DNA of 35,332 bases from Candidatus Cloacimonadota bacterium (lineage in GTDB: Bacteria > Cloacimonadota > Cloacimonadia > Cloacimonadales > Cloacimonadaceae). The stretch lies in NCBI GenBank assembly GCA_028706475.1, contig JAQWBI010000020.1:1-35332 (forward strand). The letters are read 5' to 3'. The notes under the pieces are model-generated. The model searched no databases and was not told where the DNA came from. It worked only from the letters and a program-made list of their open reading frames with translations. Positions 24,961-32,215 of this stretch are shown piece after piece. The translations under genes were made by a program, and so were the position numbers. Within the stretch, counting starts at the first letter, position 1. The number at the start of each line of letters is the position of its first letter.

Positions 24961-25803
24961 ATGGCTAATATCCCGCAAAAAATAGTACATCAATACCTGC
25001 GCCACGACAAGAAGTTCCCTCACGTGTGGTGCGCCGGATGCAGCAATGGCATAGTACTGGGCGCCATTATCCGCGCCATTGCCTCCCTGAATCTGAACCG
25101 CGACGACATCGTGATGGTTTCCGGAATCGGCTGCTCCTCCCGTATGCCGGTCTATATAGACCTCAACACTCTGCATACCCTGCATGGACGTTCCATCGCC
25201 TTTGCAACAGGGATCAAGATGCATAAACCTTACATGAAGGTGATTGTGATCACCGGAGACGGAGACTGCACCGCGATCGGCGGAAACCACCTGATTCACG
25301 CTGCCCGCAGAAACCTCGACCTCAGCGTGATCTTGATCAACAACAACATCTATGGCATGACCGGCGGTCAATGTTCACCTACCACGCCGCATGATGCCAT
25401 CGCCACCACCGCTCCTTATGGCAATATCGAGCCTGATTTCAACATCTGTGAGCTGGCAATGGGCGCCGGCGCCTCTTTCGTTGCCCGCACCACAGCCTTC
25501 CACGTACAGGAAATGCAGAATTACATTCAAGCTTCTCTGGAACATCCCGGATTCTCTTTGCTGGAAATAATCTCCGCTTGCCCCGTTATCTTCGGACGCC
25601 TCAATAAAAAGGGCGGAGCTCCGCAGATGATGAAGGAATTCAGGGACAACTCCATTCCTTTGGCAGCTGTGGACAAGCTTCCTCCGGAACAGGTGCAAGG
25701 CAAGATCATCCGCGGTATTCTGCGCAAGGACATCAAACCCGAATTCTGCGCCGCTTATGCCGATCTGGTGGCCAGAGTGGCTCCGAAAGGGGAGGATAAA
25801 TGA
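24961..25803 (+). CDS. korB: 2-oxoacid:ferredoxin oxidoreductase beta subunit (TPP-binding)
   Basis: 280 residues. The thiamine pyrophosphate motif runs from GDGD (99-102) to NNNIYGMTGGQ (127-137). Cysteines C24, C27, C58 and C207 (WCAGC, GIGCSSR, SACPV) are placed to hold the proximal [4Fe-4S] cluster. The TGGQ.SPTT segment is typical of KorB. The gene starts 1 bp after the korA stop codon, with AAGGAGG upstream. The ATGA overlap with the next gene shows coupled translation. Confidence 0.94.
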   Translation: MANIPQKIVHQYLRHDKKFPHVWCAGCSNGIVLGAIIRAIASLNLNRDDIVMVSGIGCSSRMPVYIDLNTLHTLHGRSIAFATGIKMHKPYMKVIVITGDGDCTAIGGNHLIHAARRNLDLSVILINNNIYGMTGGQCSPTTPHDAIATTAPYGNIEPDFNICELAMGAGASFVARTTAFHVQEMQNYIQASLEHPGFSLLEIISACPVIFGRLNKKGGAPQMMKEFRDNSIPLAAVDKLPPEQVQGKIIRGILRKDIKPEFCAAYADLVARVAPKGEDK

Positions 25804-26345
25804 ACAAGAGTTACGAAATCCGTCTCTCCGGCAGTGGAGGTCAGGGACTGATCCTGGCCGGCATCATCCTCGCCCGCGCCGCAGTAATTGATAAGCACAA
25901 AGTTACTCAAACCCAGAGTTACGGTCCGGAATCCCGCGGCGGATACTCCCGCGCAGACGTGATAATCAGTGACAAAGAGATCTATTTCCCCGAAGCCACA
26001 AACTTCAATTGCCTGCTCGCCCTTACACAGGAAGCTTGCGACAAGTATCTCTTTGACTTGCGCGACACCGGTACCCTGATAATCGACACCACCTTCGTGA
26101 AAAACCTGGCTCTGGCTGCCGACAATACGTATGAGCTGCCCTTTACTGAGATTGCTCAAGAGCAGTTGGGCAGTACGATGTCCACGAACGTGCTATCTCT
26201 GGCTTTTCTGGTGAAAGTAACCCAGATTGTTAGCGAAACTGCTCTGGAAACATCGCTGCGTGAAACCGTGAAGCCTGCCTTTGTAGATATGAACATCAAG
26301 GCCATGAAGCTTGGCTTCAAGCTGGCCGATGAATACAAGAAATAA
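25800..26345 (+). CDS. korC: 2-oxoacid:ferredoxin oxidoreductase gamma subunit
   Basis: 181 residues. The N-terminal RLSGSGGQGLILAGIILARA and TQTQSYGPESRGGYSRADVI are the hallmarks of the gamma domain, which binds CoA and completes the enzyme. Its ATG overlaps the TGA of korB. It is followed 11 bp later by the epimerase gene. Gene order D-A-B-C plus the epimerase favours 2-oxoglutarate as substrate, giving succinyl-CoA; this is inference. Confidence 0.94.
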   Translation: MNKSYEIRLSGSGGQGLILAGIILARAAVIDKHKVTQTQSYGPESRGGYSRADVIISDKEIYFPEATNFNCLLALTQEACDKYLFDLRDTGTLIIDTTFVKNLALAADNTYELPFTEIAQEQLGSTMSTNVLSLAFLVKVTQIVSETALETSLRETVKPAFVDMNIKAMKLGFKLADEYKK

Positions 26346-26356
26346 AGGACTACAGC

Positions 26357-26758
26357 ATGGTTAAGCACATCAGCCACATCGGAATAGCAGTGAAAGACCT
26401 GGAAGCCGGAATCGCCTTTTACCAAAAGCTGGGCCTCACCCTGGAAGGAACTGAGGAAGTGCCCTCACAGATGGTAAAAGTTGCCTTTTTCCCTGTTGGC
26501 AATACCAGAATTGAACTACTGGCACCTACTTCCGAAGAAAGCCCTATCGCCAAATTCATCGAGAAAAAAGGTGAAGGAATCCAACATATCGCCTTCGCAG
26601 TGGAAGATCTGCCCGATGCTCTCAAAAAATCTGAGGAAGAAGGCATCCGCCTCATCGATAAAGAACCCCGCCCCGGAGCGCATGGAGCCGATATCGCCTT
26701 CCTGCATCCAAAATCCACTGGTGGTGTCCTGATCGAACTCTGTAAAGAAAAACACTGA
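26357..26758 (+). CDS. mce: Methylmalonyl-CoA epimerase
   Basis: 133 residues, a vicinal-oxygen-chelate fold with two paired beta-alpha-beta-beta-beta modules. Metal-ligand candidates are H7 (HISHIGIAV), H77 (GIQHIAFAV) and E127 (GVLIELC). TRIELLAP and HPKSTGGVLIEL are family signatures. It interconverts (R)- and (S)-methylmalonyl-CoA, linking a B12 mutase (not in the window) with the decarboxylase or carboxyltransferase at 11879-13429. Being last in the KOR operon connects 2-oxoglutarate oxidation with the propionyl-CoA branch. A terminator follows at 26779. Confidence 0.95.
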   Translation: MVKHISHIGIAVKDLEAGIAFYQKLGLTLEGTEEVPSQMVKVAFFPVGNTRIELLAPTSEESPIAKFIEKKGEGIQHIAFAVEDLPDALKKSEEEGIRLIDKEPRPGAHGADIAFLHPKSTGGVLIELCKEKH

Positions 26759-26778
26759 TAAACACCTAATAAGAAAGA

Positions 26779-26812
26779 GACGGAGCCCTTCATAGCGGTT
26801 CCGTCTTTTTTT
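26779..26812 (+). terminator. Rho-independent terminator of the KOR-mce operon
   Basis: GACGGAGCC and GGTTCCGTC form a 9-bp stem (one G-U pair) around a 9-nt loop, followed by TTTTTTT. It starts 20 nt after the mce stop codon. Confidence 0.92.
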
Positions 26813-26894
26813 GCGCCTGCGTAGGAACCACACCATCTATTACGCAGATACAAGTGGGACTAATCTTGGATAATGCAAAGTTTATTTGACCTTA

Positions 26895-26996
26895 TGTATC
26901 TTATTGTATACCTATATGTTATATGGTCATATGGACTTCAATAGCAGGAGTGGATTTTATACATTGCCCGAAGTCCACGCCGCCCCTTAACTTATT
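26895..26996 (-). repeat. Dispersed intergenic element E, copy 2
   Basis: The minus strand matches 4834-4931 with the same order of landmarks (AATAAGTTAAG, TGGACTTC, AATCCAC, TATTGAAGTCCAT, TGACCATAT, ATAGGT, AATAAGATACA). Perfect arms TGGACTTC/GAAGTCCA lie at 26932-26939 and 26970-26977 with a 30-nt spacer. The surrounding gene-free stretch (26813-27344) also holds a 9-bp inverted repeat, TCCATTTGA (27054-27062) with TCAAATGGA (27098-27106), and the element at 27160-27255. Confidence 0.75.
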
Positions 26997-27159
26997 TTGC
27001 CATAAGATAGACAGCATAGGTGTTTTGAGCTGTGTGCCTTATTAGAGATAAAGTCCATTTGAGATTGCAACTCTATGTTTAGCAATTCATTTCGCGGTCA
27101 AATGGAATCATGGACGACGTAAACGCAGCTCCTCATTCAGCTTTACCCCTTTACTTTCA

Positions 27160-27255
27160 GGAGTGGTGAAGCAGATATCATCGAGTGATCATCGAGTGGT
27201 CACTGCTTTATAACAGCTTTATATCAGCTTCAGTACAGCTTGAACATCAGGGGAG
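27160..27255 (+). repeat. Nested-hairpin repeat, diverged copy D
   Basis: The 66-bp core (27167-27232) aligns without gaps to copy B (13774-13839). Outer stem TGAAGCAGATAT/ATATCAGCTTCA keeps 11 of 12 pairs although its left arm differs from copy B at two positions; one of these changes (C to G) restores the pair opposite C and the other (T to A) creates a new mismatch. The inner stem is lost (ATCATC against CTTTAT). The left 90 bp of copies B and C are not recognisable here. Confidence 0.6.
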
Positions 27256-27344
27256 AACCTCGCTGCAATGCATTTTATAGCCTATGAATCTGGCACTTCT
27301 GTACGTCAGATAACTCTCTCTCATAAAGCGTTATGCGTGTATAT

Positions 27345-27379
27345 AAAAAAAGGTCTGGGATTTGTAAACCCGAGACCTT
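27345..27379 (-). terminator. Rho-independent terminator of the tRNA cluster
   Basis: On the minus strand AAGGTCTCGGG and CCCAGACCTT pair over 10 bp (one bulged C), followed by TTTTT. It begins 10 nt after the CCA end of tRNA-His. Confidence 0.85.
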
Positions 27380-27389
27380 GAAATCAAAA

Positions 27390-27465
27390 TGGGGTGGGTG
27401 ATGGGATTTGAACCCACAACGCCCGGAACCACAATCCGGTGCTCTGCCGTTGAACTACACCCACC
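27390..27465 (-). tRNA. tRNA-His (anticodon GTG), CCA encoded
   Basis: Acceptor stem GTGGGTG/CACCCAC with the extra G(-1) opposite discriminator C, the histidine identity pair. Anticodon stem CCGGA/TCCGG with loop TTGTGGT gives GTG. Last tRNA of the cluster. Confidence 0.95.
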
Positions 27466-27494
27466 ACAATGTTTGTGGATAAAGAAAGGTAATC

Positions 27495-27571
27495 TGGCAC
27501 GCCAGAAGGGATTCGAACCCCTGACCCGCAGCTTAGAAGGCTGCTGCTCTATCCTACTGAGCTACTGGCGC
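27495..27571 (-). tRNA. tRNA-Arg (anticodon TCT), CCA encoded
   Basis: Acceptor stem GCGCCAG/CTGGCGT (G1-U72 wobble), discriminator G. Anticodon stem GCAGC/GCTGC with loop CTTCTAA gives TCT, reading AGA and AGG. Confidence 0.95.
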
Positions 27572-27581
27572 AAGAAAAATA

Positions 27582-27658
27582 TGGTAGCGGCGCAGGGATT
27601 TGAACCCCGGACCTGCGGATTATGATTCCGACGCTCTAACCAGCTGAGCTACACCGCC
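27582..27658 (-). tRNA. tRNA with anticodon CAT (elongator Met, or Ile2 with lysidine)
   Basis: Acceptor stem GGCGGTG/CGCCGCT has G-U pairs at 1-72 and 6-67. The anticodon loop ATCATAA gives CAT. The anticodon stem TCGGA/TCCGC has a U-C mismatch at 27-43. Discriminator A and encoded CCA. It is not an initiator, since the three G-C pairs are absent. Whether it is elongator tRNA-Met or the AUA-reading tRNA-Ile2 cannot be settled by eye. Confidence 0.85.
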
Positions 27659-27707
27659 ACACTCTATAAAAAAGAACGAGTTATCTCTCGCTCTTATTAC
27701 TGAAATA

Positions 27708-27783
<76 letters not shown>

Positions 27784-27796
27784 TCACATGTTCTAC

Positions 27797-27825
27797 CACT
27801 TTTTTGGGAGGAGCCCATCTGTCAA
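27797..27825 (-). promoter_or_regulatory. Putative promoter of the fMet-CAT-Arg-His tRNA cluster
   Basis: On the minus strand a perfect TTGACA (27825-27820) lies exactly 42 nt before the tRNA-fMet 5' end. The -10 position (27802-27797) reads AAAGTG, not a TATAAT match. The block TTGACA-N12-CCAAAAAAGTGG recurs upstream of nadC. Confidence 0.45.
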
Positions 27826-27875
27826 GATAAATCTTGAGACGCTTTTCATTGAGGCTTTTAATACACTCCAATTCA

Positions 27876-27906
27876 CAAAGAGGGAAGACGACCAAGCCAT
27901 CTTCCC
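27876..27906 (-). terminator. Probable terminator of the P5C dehydrogenase gene
   Basis: On the minus strand GGGAAGA and TCTTCCC form a 7-bp stem around an 11-nt loop, followed by TCTTTG. It starts 12 nt after the stop codon. The U-tract is imperfect. Confidence 0.6.
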
Positions 27907-27918
27907 CTGTGGTACTTA

Positions 27919-29538
27919 TTACTTCATGAATGGATAATCGAAATTAAGTGCTGGAACGAAGTTTTCCTTGATGGATCGAGCGGAAATCCAGCGTTGCAGG
28001 TTCAAGGCAGAACCCGCTTTATCGTTAGTTCCGGATGATCTTCCGCCGCCAAAAGGCTGTTGACCTACAACAGCACCGGTTGGCTTGTCGTTGATGTAGA
28101 AATTACCTGCACTATGTCGCAGGGCATTATAAGCAGTACAGATTGCGGTGCGATCCTGAGAGAAGATCGAACCTGTAAGTCCATAAACAGAGGTTTTATC
28201 ACACAGTTCCAATGTCTTCTCAAAATCCTCATCCTGATATACATACACGGTCAACACCGGGCCGAATATTTCTTCCTGCATGGTTTTGAACAGTGGATTT
28301 TCGGCTTTGATGATGGTAGGCTCTACAAAGTAGCCCACACTATCGTCGCAGTTACCACCGCGGATCACGCTTGCATCATTGGCATTTTTTGAGTAGTCGA
28401 TGTAACTTTTTATGTTATCGAAGCTTGCTTTATCGATCACAGCATTAATCAAATTGCCAAACTCGCGCACATCACCCATTTTTACCTGATCCAGCATTTC
28501 ATTCATGGAGCTCAGCCATTCATCATAGATGGATTGTGGAATGTAGAGCCGGGAAGCGGCACTGCACTTCTGCCCTTGATACTCAAAGGCTCCTCGCAGT
28601 GAGGCCACGGCAAGGGCTTGAACATCGGCAGAAGGATGCGCAAAGATGAAATCCTTTCCTCCCGTTTCGCCCACTATTCTGGGATATGACTTGTACAGGT
28701 GAATATTGTTTGCTGTTGTTTTCCATAGATGGTTAAACACCTTTGTACTGCCTGTGAAATGAATCCCAGCAAGATGCGGAGAGTGCATCACGTGCTGTCC
28801 GATGGTTTCACCTGAGCCGGGGATGAAGTTTATCACACCATCCGGCAATCCTGCTTCTTTGAGAATCTTCATTATATAGTATCCACTGTAAACCGCTGCG
28901 CCGGAGGGTTTCCACACTACTGTGTTACCCATCAAAGCAGGGGCAGTGGGCAGATTTCCAGCAATAGCCGTGAAATTGAACGGAGTAAGGGCAAAGATGA
29001 AGCCTTCCAGGGCTCTGTATGAAGAAAAGTTCCATTCCCCTTTGGGCGAGATTAAGGGCTGCTGTTCATATATCTTCTGTGCAAAATAGGCATTGAAACG
29101 CCAGAAATCTATCAGTTCACAAGACGAATCGATTTCCGCTTGGTGCGCATTCTTGCTTTGCCCCAGCATGGTTGCTGCATTCAGGAGAAAGCGGTATTTT
29201 GTTGAGAGTAATTCTGCTGCTTTCAAGAAGATCGCAGAACGGTGATAAAAGGGCATATCTTCCCAGTCTTTGTGGGCTTTCACTGCCGCATCGATGGCGC
29301 ACAAGATTTCTTTTTCATCGGCCTTGTGATAGGTGGCTAGTTTGTGCTGATGGTCATGAGGGCAGATGCAACTCCCTGTGGCTCCACCATATACCTCTTT
29401 TCCCCCGATGATTGCGGGGATTTCGATATGCTTGTTATACAAGTCTTGCAGAGTGTTCTGAAGCTGCTGACGTTGAGGAGAACCAGGCTGATAGGTCAAC
29501 ACTGGTTCATTTTTGGGTACGGGTACGCTAAAAAACAT
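27919..29538 (-). CDS. pruA: 1-pyrroline-5-carboxylate dehydrogenase
   Basis: 539 residues, an aldehyde dehydrogenase of the P5CDH branch (length like the stand-alone enzyme related to animal ALDH4A1, not a PutA fusion). Catalytic C325 lies in GQKCSAASRLYIP, the general base E291 in GETGGKDFIF, the oxyanion N188 in TPFNFTAIAGN, and the C-terminal SAGNFYINDKPTGAVVGQQP is typical of P5CDH. It oxidises glutamate semialdehyde/P5C to glutamate with NAD+, the second step of proline (and ornithine/arginine) breakdown. No proline dehydrogenase gene is adjacent. AAAAGGAGATAAC gives a strong ribosome binding site. Single gene with terminator. Confidence 0.95.
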   Translation of the reverse strand: MFFSVPVPKNEPVLTYQPGSPQRQQLQNTLQDLYNKHIEIPAIIGGKEVYGGATGSCICPHDHQHKLATYHKADEKEILCAIDAAVKAHKDWEDMPFYHRSAIFLKAAELLSTKYRFLLNAATMLGQSKNAHQAEIDSSCELIDFWRFNAYFAQKIYEQQPLISPKGEWNFSSYRALEGFIFALTPFNFTAIAGNLPTAPALMGNTVVWKPSGAAVYSGYYIMKILKEAGLPDGVINFIPGSGETIGQHVMHSPHLAGIHFTGSTKVFNHLWKTTANNIHLYKSYPRIVGETGGKDFIFAHPSADVQALAVASLRGAFEYQGQKCSAASRLYIPQSIYDEWLSSMNEMLDQVKMGDVREFGNLINAVIDKASFDNIKSYIDYSKNANDASVIRGGNCDDSVGYFVEPTIIKAENPLFKTMQEEIFGPVLTVYVYQDEDFEKTLELCDKTSVYGLTGSIFSQDRTAICTAYNALRHSAGNFYINDKPTGAVVGQQPFGGGRSSGTNDKAGSALNLQRWISARSIKENFVPALNFDYPFMK

Positions 29539-29584
29539 GTTATCTCCTTTTCATGTTGTTTTGTGAAAAGGAAGACACACTTTA

Positions 29585-29635
29585 TCAGGGCATACAATTC
29601 CTATGTCCGTATCTCCTTTTCACACTGGAAGGCAT
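29585..29635 (-). other. Possible short upstream ORF in the pruA leader
   Basis: A 16-codon minus-strand frame (MPSSVKRRYGHRNCMP, then TGA) ends 46 nt before the pruA ATG, with GGAA seven bases before its ATG. A second in-frame ATG with AGGA five bases upstream gives the two-codon peptide Met-Pro-stop. The sequence TGAAAAGGAGATA occurs both inside this frame and as the pruA ribosome binding site. Coding is not demonstrated. Confidence 0.25.
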
Positions 29636-30002
29636 ATCTGTTTCCGGATACACCCTATCGGCGTACAGCCTTGCCCTAAACGGGGGTTAGGTGTGCACGC
29701 TCGGGGACGCTGCCAACTTCTTATTCTAAGTGTTTTTCGTCAAGGAGATAAACTAAATAATTTTTAACATGGTTGCACTTGTATGTGTATTTCCCATCCC
29801 GGTAAGTAATTATAGGTGCCAATATAGTGGAAGGACATTGGTAAGAGTGAACGTTACGCTTCGCTTCACTGTTGGAACAGCCTTCGGCCTGTTTAACCAC
29901 CCCACAAAAACGCTTCGCATTTCCTGGTGACCCGGCAATCCTCAATACTTGATAATCTGTGTGCTATTTACCGGTATGGCTCAAGCATTGCAATTGTCAG
30001 GT
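29636..30002. other. Gene-free region between pruA leader and phnC-like gene
   Basis: No convincing gene. It contains two ACGCTTCGC motifs (about 29856 and 29910) and a small hairpin-prone AACAGCCTTCGGCCTGTT between them, plus an imperfect CCTAA/TTAGG hairpin around 29672-29690. A 74-codon minus-strand frame runs through these structures and is probably not a gene. It also contains no permease gene, which matters for the PhnC/PhnD pair. Confidence 0.4.
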
Positions 30003-30743
30003 TTAAATCTCTTCTGCTTCTTCTCCGTAGATTTCTTTGAAGCGCGCTTTGTCGATCTGCGTAGGTAGACCCTCAAAGGCTTTGATTCCGTCCTTCAGCG
30101 CCAACACTCTGGTACCATAACGCCGCACCAGTGAAAGGAAGTGTAAAGAGCAGATTACGGCGATGCCGTCTTTATTTATCTCTGCCAGGTATTGCATAAT
30201 GGAATCTGCCGTGGCGGGATCCAGGCTGGCAACCGGTTCATCTGCCAGGATGATGCGTGGTTCCTGCATCAAGGCACGGGCTATTGCCACCCGTTGCTGC
30301 TGTCCTCCAGAAAGCTGTTTTACCTGTTTCCTGGCAAAATCCTGCAAACCCACCCGCGCCAGATTCTGCATGGCGGCGGCGATTTCAGCTTTGCTATAAG
30401 CAGAACCAATATTGTGGTAGCCCAAGCGACCGGTAAGCACATTGGTGAGCACTGAAAGATTCTTGATCAGGTTGAATTGCTGAAAGACCATGGCAATATT
30501 GCGGCGATAGCGTCGTAAGTCCTTTCCTTTCAGGTTTATGATGGACTCACCACCATAGCGTACATCGCCCTTTGTGGGCTCGATCAAGCGGTTTATGCAG
30601 CGCAAAAGAGTGGATTTCCCGCTGCCAGAAAGCCCCAAAAGTACGATGAAATCTGTGGCATCCACCTCAAAGGATAGGTCGTTGATGGCGTAAGAAACAC
30701 CATCATAGCTTTTATACAAGTTCTGAATTTCAAGGAGTTTCAA
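30003..30743 (-). CDS. ABC transporter ATP-binding protein, PhnC family (phosphonate/phosphate-type)
   Basis: 246 residues. Walker [10 protein letters not shown] (37-45), Q-loop in VFQQFN (86-91), signature LSGGQQQR (144-151), Walker B IILADEP (164-170) and H-loop H201. The motif QQFNLI and the overall pattern place it with PhnC. It energises import of phosphonate-like or phosphate-like anions at the inner membrane. It starts 10 bp after the PhnD-like gene. No permease follows within the window. Confidence 0.9.
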   Translation of the reverse strand: MKLLEIQNLYKSYDGVSYAINDLSFEVDATDFIVLLGLSGSGKSTLLRCINRLIEPTKGDVRYGGESIINLKGKDLRRYRRNIAMVFQQFNLIKNLSVLTNVLTGRLGYHNIGSAYSKAEIAAAMQNLARVGLQDFARKQVKQLSGGQQQRVAIARALMQEPRIILADEPVASLDPATADSIMQYLAEINKDGIAVICSLHFLSLVRRYGTRVLALKDGIKAFEGLPTQIDKARFKEIYGEEAEEI

Positions 30744-30753
30744 ACAGTATCAC

Positions 30754-31677
30754 CTATTTCAGCATAGTTTCCGGATCCATATTCATAGCTTTCAGGGAGT
30801 TGCGAACCACGTCATAATCCGCATCCGAGGCATGTTCCAGCCCATCAACGTCGTAGAGGCTTTTCAAAGTGCTCCTGCCTTCGGGGGTCTGGGCAAAATC
30901 GTAGAGTGCTTTCACCACTTCTTTTTCCAGCTCTTCCGGTAGATTTCTGCGGAAAGTGACAGTATCGTTGGGAATCCAATCCGTGAAGCCTATGATGCGT
31001 ACTTTTTCAAAGATATCTTTATGAGTCTCGTAGAGCTTTTCGCGTGCATCCATGGGCATTCCGGTGGAATCCGCCGGACTCCAGTAGCTGCATGCCACGT
31101 CCGCCCTACCGCTGTAAACCGCCAGGATGGCTTGGGGATGACCACCGGCAAAGATGTGTTCTTTGGGCTCTATACCTTTTTCCTTCAGAATTGCGGAGGG
31201 ATATATATAACCTGAGGTGGAAGCGGCATCTGTGTAGGCAATTATCTTGCCTTCAATATCTTCCAAACTCTTGATATCTTCCCGCATGGCCACAAATTGA
31301 CCCCGGTATTTGTTGAGACCGTTACGCACTGTCATCAGCCTCACATTTGCGTCATACTTCTGTTTGGCAAGCACATAAGCATAAGTTGGCAACCAGGCGA
31401 TATCTGCCTGATAGGTGCCCAGCGCTTCGATCACCGCAGCATACGATGTGGGTACTGCCACTTTGAAATGATAACCTATCGCTTTGTGCAGAGCCTCGGC
31501 AATTGCTTCACCGCTGGCTACCACTTTTCCGGCTTCCAAAGAAGGCACAAAATACATCTTGATCGGATTTTGGCGGGTTCCCAATTTCTTGTTTGCGTTG
31601 GAAATTCGGGCACTTTCACTCTGACAGGCAGTCAGAAGCAGCAGAGCAACGGCTAGAATAAGTAGAATTCTTTTCAT
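30754..31677 (-). CDS. PhnD-type substrate-binding lipoprotein
   Basis: 307 residues with a lipoprotein signal peptide (lipobox LTAC, lipidated C18), followed by a two-lobed PhnD/transferrin-like binding fold: KMYFVPSLEAGKVV, DIAWLPTYAYVLAK, GKIIAYTDAASTSGYIYP and FAGGHPQAILAVYSGRADVA are typical. It captures a phosphonate, phosphite or phosphate-like anion in the periplasm for the adjacent ATPase. Ligand not determinable. The start is supported by the signal peptide. Confidence 0.9.
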   Translation of the reverse strand: MKRILLILAVALLLLTACQSESARISNANKKLGTRQNPIKMYFVPSLEAGKVVASGEAIAEALHKAIGYHFKVAVPTSYAAVIEALGTYQADIAWLPTYAYVLAKQKYDANVRLMTVRNGLNKYRGQFVAMREDIKSLEDIEGKIIAYTDAASTSGYIYPSAILKEKGIEPKEHIFAGGHPQAILAVYSGRADVACSYWSPADSTGMPMDAREKLYETHKDIFEKVRIIGFTDWIPNDTVTFRRNLPEELEKEVVKALYDFAQTPEGRSTLKSLYDVDGLEHASDADYDVVRNSLKAMNMDPETMLK

Positions 31678-31713
31678 AAATGGTCTTGTACTCCATGTTT
31701 AAGTATACTATGC

Positions 31714-31742
31714 ATGAAATAGCAAAAACACATAATGGTCAA
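31714..31742 (-). promoter_or_regulatory. Putative promoter of the phnD-phnC-like pair
   Basis: On the minus strand TTGACC (31742-31737), 17-nt spacer, TTTCAT (31719-31714), then a leader of about 36 nt to the ATG at 31677. An AGTATACT palindrome lies in the leader. Confidence 0.4.
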
Positions 31743-31803
31743 GGAAAAAATCTCAACCTGCGCCAAGAGGGATAAATATCCCGTGACAGGGTGTTTGGCT
31801 AAA

Positions 31804-31906
31804 TTCGACAACCCATTTGAAAATCACGGCATTTGTCAAGAGGTTTGACAAACAAATCGCTAATTATCTGGGATCATGATGCCCTGTTCGACAAGCGGTT
31901 TGACAA
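31804..31906. repeat. Three copies of a 20-bp paired motif (TTYGACAA-N4-TTTGACAA)
   Basis: Units at 31804-31823 (TTCGACAA-N4-TTTGAAAA), 31832-31851 (TTTGTCAA-N4-TTTGACAA, left half inverted) and 31887-31906 (TTCGACAA-N4-TTTGACAA). The 8-bp halves always lie 12 bp apart, about one helical turn. It lies between the PhnD-like gene and the phage relic. A further copy in inverted orientation is at 33349-33366. Confidence 0.7.
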
Positions 31907-31911
31907 TCATA

Positions 31912-32215
31912 TCATGTAGAGATGATCTTTTTATTCCCTTTATTGACGGCTCTTGCTAATGCTTTTCCCTCGCAGTTAAGTACAACGTTCATCGCTATGT
32001 CTTGCTGGACAGGCATTCCTGGACGCACCACGCCGCCGGTAGTATAGCCAGGCATCGAATTTAAGTTCCTTCTTGGCTCTTGTTTCCATATCTTTTAGAG
32101 CTTGATCTCTATTTGATGCCAGATTGCTATACAACTGGCTCCAGAGGGAGGATATCTGAGTGGCAACAGATTGGGGTGTTCTTGATCTTCGCTTGGTGTT
32201 CAGATGGAACCAACA
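31912..32215 (-). pseudogene. Phage tail tape-measure-like C-terminal fragment, frameshifted
   Basis: Two overlapping minus-strand frames read as parts of one protein. The first (32215-31976) contains TQISSLWSQLYSNLASNRDQ and ETRAKKELKFDAWL. The second (32055-31912) reads MPGYTTGGVVRPGMP, then LNCEGKALARAVNKG and a stop. A glycine-rich GG.V segment followed by a short beta strand and GKALARAV resembles the extreme C-terminus of tape-measure proteins. A single frameshift near 32055 would join them. The 5' end is missing, cut at the junction with the plus-strand head-gene fragment. Assignment is tentative. Confidence 0.45.

Noticed and set aside
27389-27625. Plus-strand frame reading through three tRNA genes
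   Set aside because: It is the antisense of tRNA-His, tRNA-Arg and the CAT tRNA; motifs such as GFEPTT arise from T-arm sequences.
29721-29945. 74-codon minus-strand frame upstream of the pruA region
   Set aside because: It spans small palindromes (ACGCTTCGC, CCTTCGG), has no family match by eye and no convincing start.
31804-31906. CRISPR array
   Set aside because: The repeat units are only 20 bp, three in number, with unequal spacers (8 and 35 bp) and internal symmetry; no cas genes are nearby.
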